A stretch of 7,914 nt of DNA from Fimbriimonadaceae bacterium. GTDB lineage: Bacteria > Armatimonadota > Fimbriimonadia > Fimbriimonadales > Fimbriimonadaceae. The notes beneath the pieces were generated by a model. That model saw nothing but the letters and a program-made list of their open reading frames with translations. It did no database searches and was not told where the DNA came from. The position numbers and the translations under genes are program-made. This document shows, one piece after another, positions 1-5,974 of the stretch (positions within the stretch are counted from its first letter, which is position 1; every line of letters starts with the position of its first letter). The DNA lies in contig JACFNW010000086.1 in the NCBI GenBank assembly GCA_019454665.1, positions 1 through 7,914 of the forward strand, read 5' to 3'.

Positions 1-1063
1 GAATCCGCCGCTGAACGCCAAGGGCCTCGCACGCCTCGTGGAATCCCCTTTGGGGCTTTGCGGCCGGGCTTCTCTTGACCTCGATCGCCCACAACGCACC
101 GGAAGCGAATGACAAGACCAGGTCGATTTCAGCGCCACCCGAGGATCGGTAGTGCGATGGCTCGGTCCGCCATGGGAGGAAAGTCAGCAGGTTCTCGAGC
201 ACGAACCCCTCCCAACTGGCACCCACCACGGGATGAGATAGCACGTCGTCCAACGACTCCAGACCCAGCAGAGCATGCACCAAGCCCGAGTCGCGGACAT
301 AGACTCGCGGCGACTTCACCAGGCGCTTTCCAACGTTGCCGACGAAGGGTGGAACCCGACGGACCAACAGGAGGTCGCAGAGCAAGTCCAGATAGCGTGT
401 CACCGTCTGGGCAGAGACCTCCAAGGCCCGAGCCAGGTCTGAGGCATTGAGCAGCGAGCCCTGCCTGTGAGCCAGCATCGTCCAGAAGCGTCGAAGCGTC
501 TCCGCTGGGATGCGCGGGCCGAACAGGGGGATGTCTCGCTCGAGATAGGTCTGGATGAAGTCCTGCCTCCAACGAAGGCTTTCGCGATCATCGGGGGCGA
601 GCATGCTGTTCGGGAATCCGCCCCTTAGCCAGAGTCGGTCTGGCGGGCCCGTCTCGGGCAAGGTCAGCGGGCCCATCGGCACATAGCGGATTCGGCCCGC
701 GAGGGTCTCGCTCTGTCGCATCAGGTCGAGCGCGGCAGAGCCCAACACCAAGAACCGCCCCGTGCCCTTGCCCTCTCTACGGCCGGCATCAATGATGCCG
801 CGCAGCACGGGAAACAAATCGGGTGCCCGGTGAATCTCGTCCAGCACGATCAGCCGATCCTGGTGGGCGCCCAGGAAACCGACCGGCTCGCTGAGTTTGG
901 CCAAGTCAATGGGATTCTCCAGGTCGAGGTACAAGCCACCTCGCTGCCCTGCGATTTCGACGGCGAGCGTGGTCTTGCCGACCTGCCGTGGACCCACCAA
1001 CGCAACGGCCGGCTGGCTGTCGAGTGCCTCGACAACCTCTTTGTGAACCCATCGCGAAATCAT
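1..1063 (-). CDS. AAA_14/DUF4143 family ATP-binding protein, C-terminus cut by window edge
   Basis: Translating the minus strand from the ATG at 1063-1061 gives 354 codons without a stop, running off the left edge. Residues 24-32 (GPRQVGKTT) are a Walker A loop and 71-80 (LIVLDEIHRA) a Walker B strand. Residues 104-127 carry the sensor-like strand and the 'LGSAALDLMRQ..LAGRIRYV' pattern of AAA_14. Residues 168-184 (DFIQTYLERDIPLFGPR) open the DUF4143 domain, with a winged-helix-like stretch near 205-235. The end (SSGGAEIDLVL, then WAIEVKRS, 307-332) matches the PD-(D/E)XK-like D..ExK pattern of DUF4143. Family members are usually about 370-400 residues, so only a few dozen are missing. They are common, poorly characterised, patchily distributed ATPases; substrate and partner are unknown. 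The gene lies 48 bp behind the transferase gene on the same strand but has its own promoter. Family call firm, function open. Confidence 0.93.
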   Translation of the reverse strand, partial: MISRWVHKEVVEALDSQPAVALVGPRQVGKTTLAVEIAGQRGGLYLDLENPIDLAKLSEPVGFLGAHQDRLIVLDEIHRAPDLFPVLRGIIDAGRREGKGTGRFLVLGSAALDLMRQSETLAGRIRYVPMGPLTLPETGPPDRLWLRGGFPNSMLAPDDRESLRWRQDFIQTYLERDIPLFGPRIPAETLRRFWTMLAHRQGSLLNASDLARALEVSAQTVTRYLDLLCDLLLVRRVPPFVGNVGKRLVKSPRVYVRDSGLVHALLGLESLDDVLSHPVVGASWEGFVLENLLTFLPWRTEPSHYRSSGGAEIDLVLSFASGALWAIEVKRSPAAKPQRGFHEACEALGVQRRI

Positions 1064-1072
1064 TATCCTTGT

Positions 1073-1101
1073 ATTTTATCCACAGTGTGGACAATCTGCA
1101 A
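1073..1101 (-). promoter_or_regulatory. Putative promoter of the DUF4143 ATPase gene
   Basis: On the minus strand a -10-like TAAAAT (1078-1073, five of six consensus bases) follows a weak -35-like TTGCAG (1101-1096) with a 17-base spacer. The -10 ends 9 bases before the ATG at 1063, so transcription would start within about three bases of the start codon. The spacer is filled by an inverted repeat, listed separately. Confidence 0.5.
1076..1094. promoter_or_regulatory. Inverted pair of DnaA-box-like 9-mers (candidate operator)
   Basis: The plus strand reads TTATCCACA (1076-1084), one spacer base, then TGTGGACAA (1086-1094), whose complement is TTGTCCACA. The first 9-mer fits the classical DnaA box TTATNCACA exactly; the second differs at one position. 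Together they form a 19-bp dyad with one mismatched pair and a perfect TCCACA-G-TGTGGA core. The dyad overlaps two bases of the -10 hexamer and nearly all the spacer of the DUF4143 promoter, where a bound protein would block RNA polymerase. Whether DnaA or a dedicated repressor binds cannot be told from sequence. Confidence 0.5.
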
Positions 1102-1111
1102 GGAGAATGCC

Positions 1112-2158
1112 TCATCCAAAGGCGCGAACCACCCAGATCAGCAAGCCGCAGAGCACCAGCGCGGCCAGATAAAGCACCGCGACGGTCTGGCGTTGCGTCA
1201 AGCCCTTGCGGAGCAGCGTGTGATGCAGGTGGCGTTTGTCGGCCTGGGTGATCGGTTTGCCCGCGCGGATGCGCTTGGCAACCACGAAGAACGCGTCGAA
1301 GATCTGGACGCCGAACGCAAACATCGGAACGAAGATCGCGACCGCCGCTGCCGTTTTCATCGCGCCGACGATGCTGATGCTGGCCAAAAGAAAGCCGAGC
1401 AGTTGCGCGCCGCCCGTGCCCATGAAGATCTTGGCCGGGTTGAAGTTGTGCCGCAAGAACCCAATCGCAGAACCTGTGATGGCGGCGGCGATAAGGGCCA
1501 CGCGAGGCTGCTCGCCGATCAGCAGCGAGGGCTTCACCGGCGTCGCGCTCATCCGGTTCATCTCCAGTTGCTGGAGCACCTCTTGGGTCGCCATGACCGA
1601 GAGCGTCGCTCCCGCGATCGCCGCGATGCCCGCGGTCAGCCCGTCAATGCCGTCTATGGTGTCCATGGTCTTGGTCACCACGAAGATGTAGATCGCGGTG
1701 ATCGGCACGGCCCAGATGCCGAAGTCGAGCCACTTGCCGGCCCACCCGATGCCCTCGATATGCACCCGTCCCGAAGTGCCGTAGATGAACTGGATGGCGA
1801 CCGCCAGAATCAAGATCAGGCCCGCCTGCTTCACCGCGCTGAACTGGTACAGGTCGTCGTACGCCCCAAGAACCACGATGCACGCGCCCACAGCCAGAAG
1901 CCCGATCAGGTAGATGGGGAACGGGTTGTGCTCGTAGGCGAAGGGCATGAGCGCGAGCAGGCTGACCAGAATGCCGCCATAGATGGCCAAACCTCCCCAA
2001 CGCGGTGTGGGCTCTTGGTGCACGCGACGGTCGTCGCGGGTCGGGTCGTCCACCGCGCCCTTCACGATGGCGAAGCGGCGCACCAGCGGGGTCAGAAACC
2101 AACTGACCACGCCAGCCAGAGCCATCGCCAACAGCGGTGCGCGAAAACCTTCCAACAT
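1112..2158 (-). CDS. Polyprenyl-phosphate sugar-1-phosphate transferase, WecA/MraY superfamily
   Basis: This 348-residue multi-pass membrane protein belongs to the family that moves a sugar-1-phosphate (often HexNAc-1-P) from a UDP-sugar to undecaprenyl phosphate at the cytoplasmic face of the inner membrane, the first step of many envelope glycans. Signatures in order: RRVHQEPTPRWGG (44-56), the GAYDD loop (98-102, Asp101/Asp102), the DGIDGL loop (169-174), NFNPAKIFMG (238-247) and the DKRHLHHTLL loop (307-316). About ten hydrophobic segments fit the fold. Two motifs differ from the usual pattern: MGTGG replaces MGDxGS, so residue 248 is Thr where a metal-binding Asp is expected, and the loop before DGIDGL reads KTMDTI instead of the common NxxN. 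An AGGTGG seven bases before the ATG supports this start. The gene is divergent from the membrane protein/GT4 pair, which suggests one glycan pathway. Substrate unknown; MraY itself is less likely because no murein genes are adjacent. Confidence 0.9.
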   Translation of the reverse strand: MLEGFRAPLLAMALAGVVSWFLTPLVRRFAIVKGAVDDPTRDDRRVHQEPTPRWGGLAIYGGILVSLLALMPFAYEHNPFPIYLIGLLAVGACIVVLGAYDDLYQFSAVKQAGLILILAVAIQFIYGTSGRVHIEGIGWAGKWLDFGIWAVPITAIYIFVVTKTMDTIDGIDGLTAGIAAIAGATLSVMATQEVLQQLEMNRMSATPVKPSLLIGEQPRVALIAAAITGSAIGFLRHNFNPAKIFMGTGGAQLLGFLLASISIVGAMKTAAAVAIFVPMFAFGVQIFDAFFVVAKRIRAGKPITQADKRHLHHTLLRKGLTQRQTVAVLYLAALVLCGLLIWVVRAFG

Positions 2159-2172
2159 GGGAGCGCCACCTC

Positions 2173-2208
2173 AAGATACCGGACCGGCCCCGGTCTGCGC
2201 GGTATCCT
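2173..2208. promoter_or_regulatory. Divergent promoter region with nested inverted repeats
   Basis: The 68-bp gap between the divergent transferase and membrane-protein genes holds an outer inverted repeat GATACCG (2175-2181)/CGGTATC (2200-2206). It encloses a perfect dyad GACCGG-CC-CCGGTC (2182-2195). Each outer arm overlaps a -10-like hexamer pointing outward: TATCTT on minus (2178-2173, 14 bases before the ATG at 2158) and TATCCT on plus (2203-2208, 18 bases before the ATG at 2227). No convincing -35 boxes are visible. The symmetry suggests joint control of both transcription units. A structured RNA is an alternative. Confidence 0.35.
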
Positions 2209-2226
2209 GTGGTCGAGTTCCATCCT

Positions 2227-2565
2227 ATGGCAGACGCCCCGAACCAGCAGAATGGGAACCGCCCCGAGTGGATGGGTTCGATTCTTGGCGTCGCAACCTT
2301 CGTTCTGGGCGTCGCATTGCTCTGGATGACGTTCCAGTGGGCCTACGGCGTGCTGACTCAAACCCCCGCGCAAACGCTCGGCCTCAAGGATGGCGAGGCC
2401 GTGGACCTCAATGTGGCCGGACGGAACTTTCTGGGAGTTCTGGTCAAAGTCATGGCGCTGGTTCTGATGGCGGGCATCGGCGCCACGATCGCCACAAGGG
2501 GCGTGAAGCTCTACATGGCCTCGCGAGAACACGTCTCCCAGCGGCCGAACAAACGAGCCGAGTAG
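2227..2565 (+). CDS. Small two-helix membrane protein of unknown function
   Basis: This 112-residue protein is not one I recognise. Residues 1-15 are polar. A hydrophobic segment at about 17-42 (MGSILGVATFVLGVALLWM...) and a second at about 68-90 flank a roughly 25-residue loop (QTPAQTLGLKDGEAVDLNVAGRN), and the tail from 99 is basic and polar. The frame is open further upstream to 2137, but that start would overlap the divergent transferase gene, and the ATG at 2227 gives a normal soluble N-terminus. The stop is 7 bases before the glycosyltransferase ATG, so the two genes are very likely co-transcribed. A role beside the glycosyltransferase is inferred from position only. Confidence 0.75.
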   Translation: MADAPNQQNGNRPEWMGSILGVATFVLGVALLWMTFQWAYGVLTQTPAQTLGLKDGEAVDLNVAGRNFLGVLVKVMALVLMAGIGATIATRGVKLYMASREHVSQRPNKRAE

Positions 2566-2572
2566 CGCGTCC

Positions 2573-3796
2573 ATGGCTGCCCTCCGCAATGCCGTCATCC
2601 TGTGCGACTATGGCGACATCGTCGGCGGTGCCGAAAAGGTGGCCATCGCTTCGGCCCTCGGGCTGGCGCGTCGCGGGGTGAACGTGACGTATCTCGCGGG
2701 CTGCGGTCCGGCCGCCGAGGCCTTCAGCGATTCGGGCGTGACGGTTCGACCCGTGTTCGAGCGGAACCCCTTCGAGTGGATGCCCAAAGAGAAGGCCCTG
2801 GCCAACACCGTGCGCAGCAAGCCCGCCGAGGCCGTTGTGCGCGAAGTGCTGGACTCGATGGACCCGCGCTCGACGGTCGTGCACGCGCACAGTTTCCTGG
2901 CCGTGCTCTCGTCGGCGGCGGTGGGCACGGCGCTCGATCTGGGTTTCCCCACAGCGATGACGTGCCACGACTATGGTCTGAGTTGCCCCTCGCAGGTTCA
3001 ATACGACTTCCGCCGCAAGGCCATCTGCGAGGTGCCCGGCCTGGGGTTTCGGTGCCTCACGCGCAACTGCACCCAGAAGACTTACGTCAGCAAGGCGCGC
3101 CTGATCGCTCGAGGGACGTACTTGGCGCGAGTGGCTCGACTGCCGCGGCGGCTGAGGTGGATCGTCACGATTTCGGACCTCAGCGAGCGCGTGCTTCAAC
3201 CCACGTTCGCCACCGGGGCGCATGTGACGCGCATCCCCAACCCCATCGAGGTGGTCAAAGAGCCTCGCGTTCCAGCGGAGCGTGGCACGACGCTCGCCTA
3301 CGTCGGCCGATTGGTCGAAGAGAAAGACCCCTTGCTGTTCGCCGAGGCCGCTCGGCGGGCAAAGGCCCCGGCGTTGTTCATCGGCGACGGGCCGCTGGCC
3401 GATCGCTTGCGCCGCGAGTACCCGGAATGCGAAGTCACGGGCTGGCTGGCCCCCACCGAGGTCAAAGAAAGGCTGGCGGCGGCGCGGGCGCTGGTCTTGC
3501 CGTCTCGCTGGTACGAGAACTCGCCGCTCGTCGTGTTCGAGGCGCTGGGGCAGGGGCTACCCGTCGTGGTGGCCGACACATGCGCGGCGCGCGAGTACGT
3601 CGAATCGGGCGTCACGGGGTCGGTCTTCCCTTCCGGCGATGCCGATGCGTTGGCGAACACCTTGGCCGAGTATGCCGACGATGCCACGGTCTCGGCCCGC
3701 AGCCGACTGGCGTACGATGGCTACTGGTCCGACCCGCCGACGCCCGAACGCCACGTGGGTCGTCTGCTCGAACTCTACGAGGGGATGCTGGCCTAG
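2573..3796 (+). CDS. Glycosyltransferase family 4 (GT-B fold)
   Basis: The 407-residue product has both halves of a GT-B glycosyltransferase. The N-terminal acceptor half has GGAEKVA (18-24) after the first strand, HAHSF (104-108) and CHDYGLSCPS (131-140). A cysteine set at 138, 152, 161 and 166 resembles a GT4 subgroup with a Cys-rich insert. The C-terminal donor half has TISDLSERV (199-207), IPNPIEV (221-227), YVGRLVEEKDP (243-253), LFIGDGPL (268-275) and the retaining-enzyme EX7E motif at Glu315/Glu323 (ENSPLVVFE), followed by GQGLPVVVADTCAAREYV. GT4 enzymes transfer a sugar from an NDP-sugar to a lipid-linked glycan or similar acceptor in the cytoplasm; donor and linkage cannot be read here. 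No signal peptide is present. It is the second gene of a pair with the small membrane protein and faces the WecA-like gene, fitting polysaccharide assembly. Confidence 0.93.
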   Translation: MAALRNAVILCDYGDIVGGAEKVAIASALGLARRGVNVTYLAGCGPAAEAFSDSGVTVRPVFERNPFEWMPKEKALANTVRSKPAEAVVREVLDSMDPRSTVVHAHSFLAVLSSAAVGTALDLGFPTAMTCHDYGLSCPSQVQYDFRRKAICEVPGLGFRCLTRNCTQKTYVSKARLIARGTYLARVARLPRRLRWIVTISDLSERVLQPTFATGAHVTRIPNPIEVVKEPRVPAERGTTLAYVGRLVEEKDPLLFAEAARRAKAPALFIGDGPLADRLRREYPECEVTGWLAPTEVKERLAAARALVLPSRWYENSPLVVFEALGQGLPVVVADTCAAREYVESGVTGSVFPSGDADALANTLAEYADDATVSARSRLAYDGYWSDPPTPERHVGRLLELYEGMLA

Positions 3797-4521
3797 CCGC
3801 CGGCGGGCTTCGCCAAGACCGGTTTCAAGGGGCCGTTGGGGTCGAGAATCGCCTCGAGTTCTTCGAACGGAATCTTGACCAAGAACGAGCCTTCGGCGTA
3901 GCTCCCCACGGCATAGGGCGCGAAGAGGAACGTCATGGCCGACGGCGTGACGATGAAGTTTTCCAGCAAGTCGTCCGGAAGCGATTCGATGTCGCCTTCC
4001 ACCACTTGCGATGCTTTGCGTTCGCGCAGCTTGGACATGAGCAAGGCGCCGAGCGCTTTGCGGGAGTCTGGTCCCGATCGGAGGACGTCGGCCAGGCGTA
4101 GGCGAGCAGGCAGACCGTTCTTCATGCCGACATTGATGCACGTGTAGGTCAGGTTCGGATGCGCGCCCCCTTCGAAGAGGCTGGTTTCGATGTAGGCGCT
4201 GATCAACTGCTGGTTGGCAATGGAGACCGTGGTCTTGACGTCAAGGGTCCAAGGCGTGGTGAAAAACGACGGATCGGCCTTGCGGGCCAAGAAGGCGCGC
4301 CCGACAAAGGCCTCGAATTCGCGGCTGACCACAAACTCGAGTTCAGAATTGGCCTTCCCGACCACCCCCTGAGTGGGCGCGAACTGGGCAAACGAGGCCT
4401 TCGCAGACCAGAACTTGCCTTCCGTCGAGTTCAGACGCTCCCAACGCGTGCCCACAGACTGGGCCCAAACGCCGCAACCGAGCGCGAACGCGACGCCGAA
4501 CACCAACACGAATCGGCGCAT
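3793..4521 (-). CDS. Secreted DUF3298 (RsiV-type) domain protein
   Basis: The 242-residue product starts with a signal peptide (MRRF, hydrophobic core, likely cleavage after VWA at residue 20). The body matches the DUF3298 family: SIANQQLISAYIETSLFEGGAHPN (100-123) with the diagnostic GGAH (118-121), a LRLADVL segment (141-147), and LPDDLLENFIVTPSAMTFLFAPYAVGS..GSFLVKIPFEEL (181-222). DUF3298 occurs in secreted or membrane proteins including the anti-sigma factor RsiV, where it binds lysozyme, and in PdaC-like proteins; the role here is unknown. No transmembrane anchor or anti-sigma helix is visible, so an RsiV-like regulator is not supported. The frame is open further upstream to 4821, but the signal peptide and the TACAAT seven bases before it fix the ATG at 4521. 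ALGC near residue 16 is not a good lipobox. The gene is convergent with the GT4 gene and shares its stop palindrome. Confidence 0.87.
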   Translation of the reverse strand: MRRFVLVFGVAFALGCGVWAQSVGTRWERLNSTEGKFWSAKASFAQFAPTQGVVGKANSELEFVVSREFEAFVGRAFLARKADPSFFTTPWTLDVKTTVSIANQQLISAYIETSLFEGGAHPNLTYTCINVGMKNGLPARLRLADVLRSGPDSRKALGALLMSKLRERKASQVVEGDIESLPDDLLENFIVTPSAMTFLFAPYAVGSYAEGSFLVKIPFEELEAILDPNGPLKPVLAKPAGG

Positions 4522-4528
4522 GACCCCA

Positions 4529-4534
4529 ATTGTA
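4529..4534 (-). promoter_or_regulatory. -10-like TACAAT for the DUF3298 gene
   Basis: TACAAT on the minus strand (4534-4529, five of six consensus bases) ends 7 bases before the ATG at 4521. No TTGACA-like box sits 16-18 bases upstream and no Shine-Dalgarno fits in the remaining leader, consistent with leaderless transcription. Confidence 0.45.
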
Positions 4535-4547
4535 GCGGAGACGAACC

Positions 4548-4560
4548 GACCCCTTGGGTC
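4548..4560. repeat. GACCC-CTT-GGGTC inverted repeat between divergent promoters
   Basis: The 78-bp gap between the divergent DUF3298 and redoxin genes holds a perfect 5-3-5 dyad. Further GACCCC hexamers lie at 4522-4527 and 4565-4570, giving three on the plus strand in about 50 bp. This could be an operator, but short C-rich repeats arise readily in GC-rich DNA. Confidence 0.3.
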
Positions 4561-4584
4561 ACGGGACCCCGAGGACGCAATCGG

Positions 4585-4590
4585 TACACT
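4585..4590 (+). promoter_or_regulatory. -10-like TACACT for the redoxin gene
   Basis: TACACT (four of six consensus bases, TANNNT form) ends 9 bases before the ATG at 4600. No -35 box or Shine-Dalgarno is evident, so a leader of about 0-3 bases is likely if this hexamer is used. Confidence 0.4.
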
Positions 4591-4599
4591 TCCAACCCG

Positions 4600-5268
4600 A
4601 TGAACCGGACTCTTGTCGGCTTCGCCGCCGCTCTCGGCGTGGTTTGCGTTGGCTTGGTGGGTTGCGCCGAGGCGCCGCCGCCCGAGCCGCGAGCCGCGAA
4701 CCCGGTGGAGGCTGCAAAGCCCAGGCACCCCGTGACGAATGAGATGTGGCAGGACGCCGAGAAGGCCGCCGGTCAACCCGCGCCCGTGTTCGAAGCGAAG
4801 GACGCCAACGGCGCGACCCACTCGCTGGCGACGCTAACCGGCGGCAAACCCCTGGCGCTCTACTTCATCAAGGACGGCTGCCCGTGCAGCGTGGACGTCG
4901 AGCCGCTCTACCAGCGCATGGCCGCCAAGTTCGGCGACAAGGTTCGCTTCGCCGGAGTCATCAACGGCGACGCCGAGATCGCCAAGGCTTGGCTGGCCAA
5001 AATGGAGACGCCCTATCCCGTGCTTCTCGACCCCGATATCAAGGTCGTCAAGGAATACAAGGCCGACCGCTCGGTGTACCTGCTCGTCATCGGGCCGGAT
5101 GGCAACATCGTGCGCATGTGGCCGGGCTACTCGCAGACGATGCTGAGCGAGTTGAACGCCACGCTGGCGAAGATGACCGGGACCGAGGAAACGCCCTTCG
5201 ACGCGGCTTACGCGCCCCGGGAGCCGACCAGCGGTTGCTCGTTCTACAGCGACGATCCCACGGTCTGA
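4600..5268 (+). CDS. Lipoprotein redoxin (thioredoxin/AhpC-TSA fold)
   Basis: The 222-residue product begins with a lipoprotein signal peptide ending in the lipobox LVGC (lipidated Cys22), then a Pro/Ala-rich linker to about 58. The redoxin domain follows: GQPAPVFEAKDANG (58-71), the strand LALYFIKDG (85-93), then CPC (Cys94 and Cys96) at the start of the active-site helix. Residues 139-171 (YPVLLDPDIKVVKEYKADRSVYLLVIGPDGNIV) match the AhpC/TSA back half, with Arg157 in the usual peroxiredoxin arginine position. The cysteines form CxC, not the thioredoxin CxxC or the peroxiredoxin PxxxTxxC. A tail ending EPTSGCSF adds Cys213. A membrane-anchored thiol oxidoreductase or peroxidase is the likely role. 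The frame is open upstream to 4159, but only the ATG at 4600 gives the lipoprotein signal. Confidence 0.88.
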   Translation: MNRTLVGFAAALGVVCVGLVGCAEAPPPEPRAANPVEAAKPRHPVTNEMWQDAEKAAGQPAPVFEAKDANGATHSLATLTGGKPLALYFIKDGCPCSVDVEPLYQRMAAKFGDKVRFAGVINGDAEIAKAWLAKMETPYPVLLDPDIKVVKEYKADRSVYLLVIGPDGNIVRMWPGYSQTMLSELNATLAKMTGTEETPFDAAYAPREPTSGCSFYSDDPTV

Positions 5269-5296
5269 CCGGACCTTCGATTCGGGAGGGGATGGG

Positions 5297-5302
5297 TAAA
5301 GT
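5297..5302 (+). promoter_or_regulatory. -10-like TAAAGT for the amidase gene
   Basis: TAAAGT (four of six consensus bases) ends exactly 6 bases before the ATG at 5309. Its TAA is also an in-frame stop, so the coding region cannot begin upstream of it. The GGAGG at 5285-5289 is about 19 bases from the ATG, too far for normal Shine-Dalgarno use. Confidence 0.42.
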
Positions 5303-5308
5303 CCTGTC

Positions 5309-5974
5309 ATGTGGCCCTTACTCGCCGCGATCGCACTCTCCACTCCGACGGTCTGCATTGACCCGGGCCACCCTTCGGAAGTGGGCCTCGGCACCAAGGG
5401 CAAGTTGATCACGGAACTCGACGCCGTTTGGCTCGTCGCGCTGGAGCTCAAGCCTTTGTTGGAAGCAAAGGGGGTTCAGGTGGTGCTCACCAAGGCGACG
5501 AAGGACGAGTTCGTCGCGAACCGCCGCCGCGCCGAGATCGCCAACGCGTCCAAGGCCGACTTGTTGCTTCGGCTTCACTGCGACGCGGCGAGTGGCTCGG
5601 GACTGGCGACCTACTATCCCTCGGAGGCGGGCACGGCGAAGGACGGCAAGAAGGGGCCCAGCGAACTCGTCCTCGCGCGCAGCGCGGCGGCGGCCAAGGC
5701 GTTCCACCCGGTGGTGATCGAACGGCTCAAGGGCACGCTCCCCGATTACGGGCTGAAGACCGACAAGCAGACGCTGATCGGTTCGCAGCAAGGTGCGCTG
5801 ACCGGCTCGATCTACTCGGAAGTGCCCGTGTTGCTGGTCGAGTTGTGCGTGTTGACCAACCCCAAGGACGAGGCCGTGATCGCGAGCGACCTCGGGCGGA
5901 GGAAGATCGCCGAAGCGTTGGCGGCGGGCACGATGGCCGTTCTGGGCAAGAGGGGCGGCAAAGGGCTCGAGTGA
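5309..5974 (+). CDS. N-acetylmuramoyl-L-alanine amidase, Amidase_3 family
   Basis: This 221-residue protein is almost entirely the zinc amidase domain that cuts the amide bond between MurNAc and the stem peptide of peptidoglycan. Metal ligands appear in family order: His21 in IDPGHPSE (17-24), Glu36 in TELDAVW (35-41) and His90 in LLLRLHCDAA (85-94); Glu178 in PVLLVELCVLTNP (173-185) fits the catalytic glutamate. The standard NRRRAEIAN helix is at 71-79. No SPOR, LysM, SH3 or AMIN domain is attached. The N-terminus MWPLLAAIALSTP is a very short hydrophobic stretch with no Lys or Arg, a poor signal peptide, yet the start cannot move upstream because of the TAA at 5297. It lies 40 bp after the redoxin gene and may be read from its own promoter, that of the redoxin gene, or both. 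Confidence 0.92.
   Translation: MWPLLAAIALSTPTVCIDPGHPSEVGLGTKGKLITELDAVWLVALELKPLLEAKGVQVVLTKATKDEFVANRRRAEIANASKADLLLRLHCDAASGSGLATYYPSEAGTAKDGKKGPSELVLARSAAAAKAFHPVVIERLKGTLPDYGLKTDKQTLIGSQQGALTGSIYSEVPVLLVELCVLTNPKDEAVIASDLGRRKIAEALAAGTMAVLGKRGGKGLE

Noticed and set aside
1063..1101. Replication origin, suggested by the paired DnaA-box-like 9-mers
   Set aside because: Only two boxes in under 20 bp, no AT-rich unwinding element, no cluster of further boxes and no dnaA/dnaN/gyrB genes nearby. A promoter operator is the simpler reading.
830..2329. Long plus-strand open frame (499 codons) across the DUF4143 and transferase genes
   Set aside because: It is antisense to two genes with clear family motifs, has Arg/His/Asp/Gln-rich low-complexity composition and no recognisable domain; typical of a GC-rich shadow frame.
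2602..4101. Plus-strand 499-codon frame overlapping the GT4 gene in another frame and the DUF3298 gene in antisense
   Set aside because: The overlapped frames hold GT-B motifs and DUF3298 motifs; this one is Arg/Gly-rich with no motif.
3935..4147. Small plus-strand 70-codon frame
   Set aside because: It is antisense within the DUF3298 gene, without a plausible ribosome binding site or any motif.
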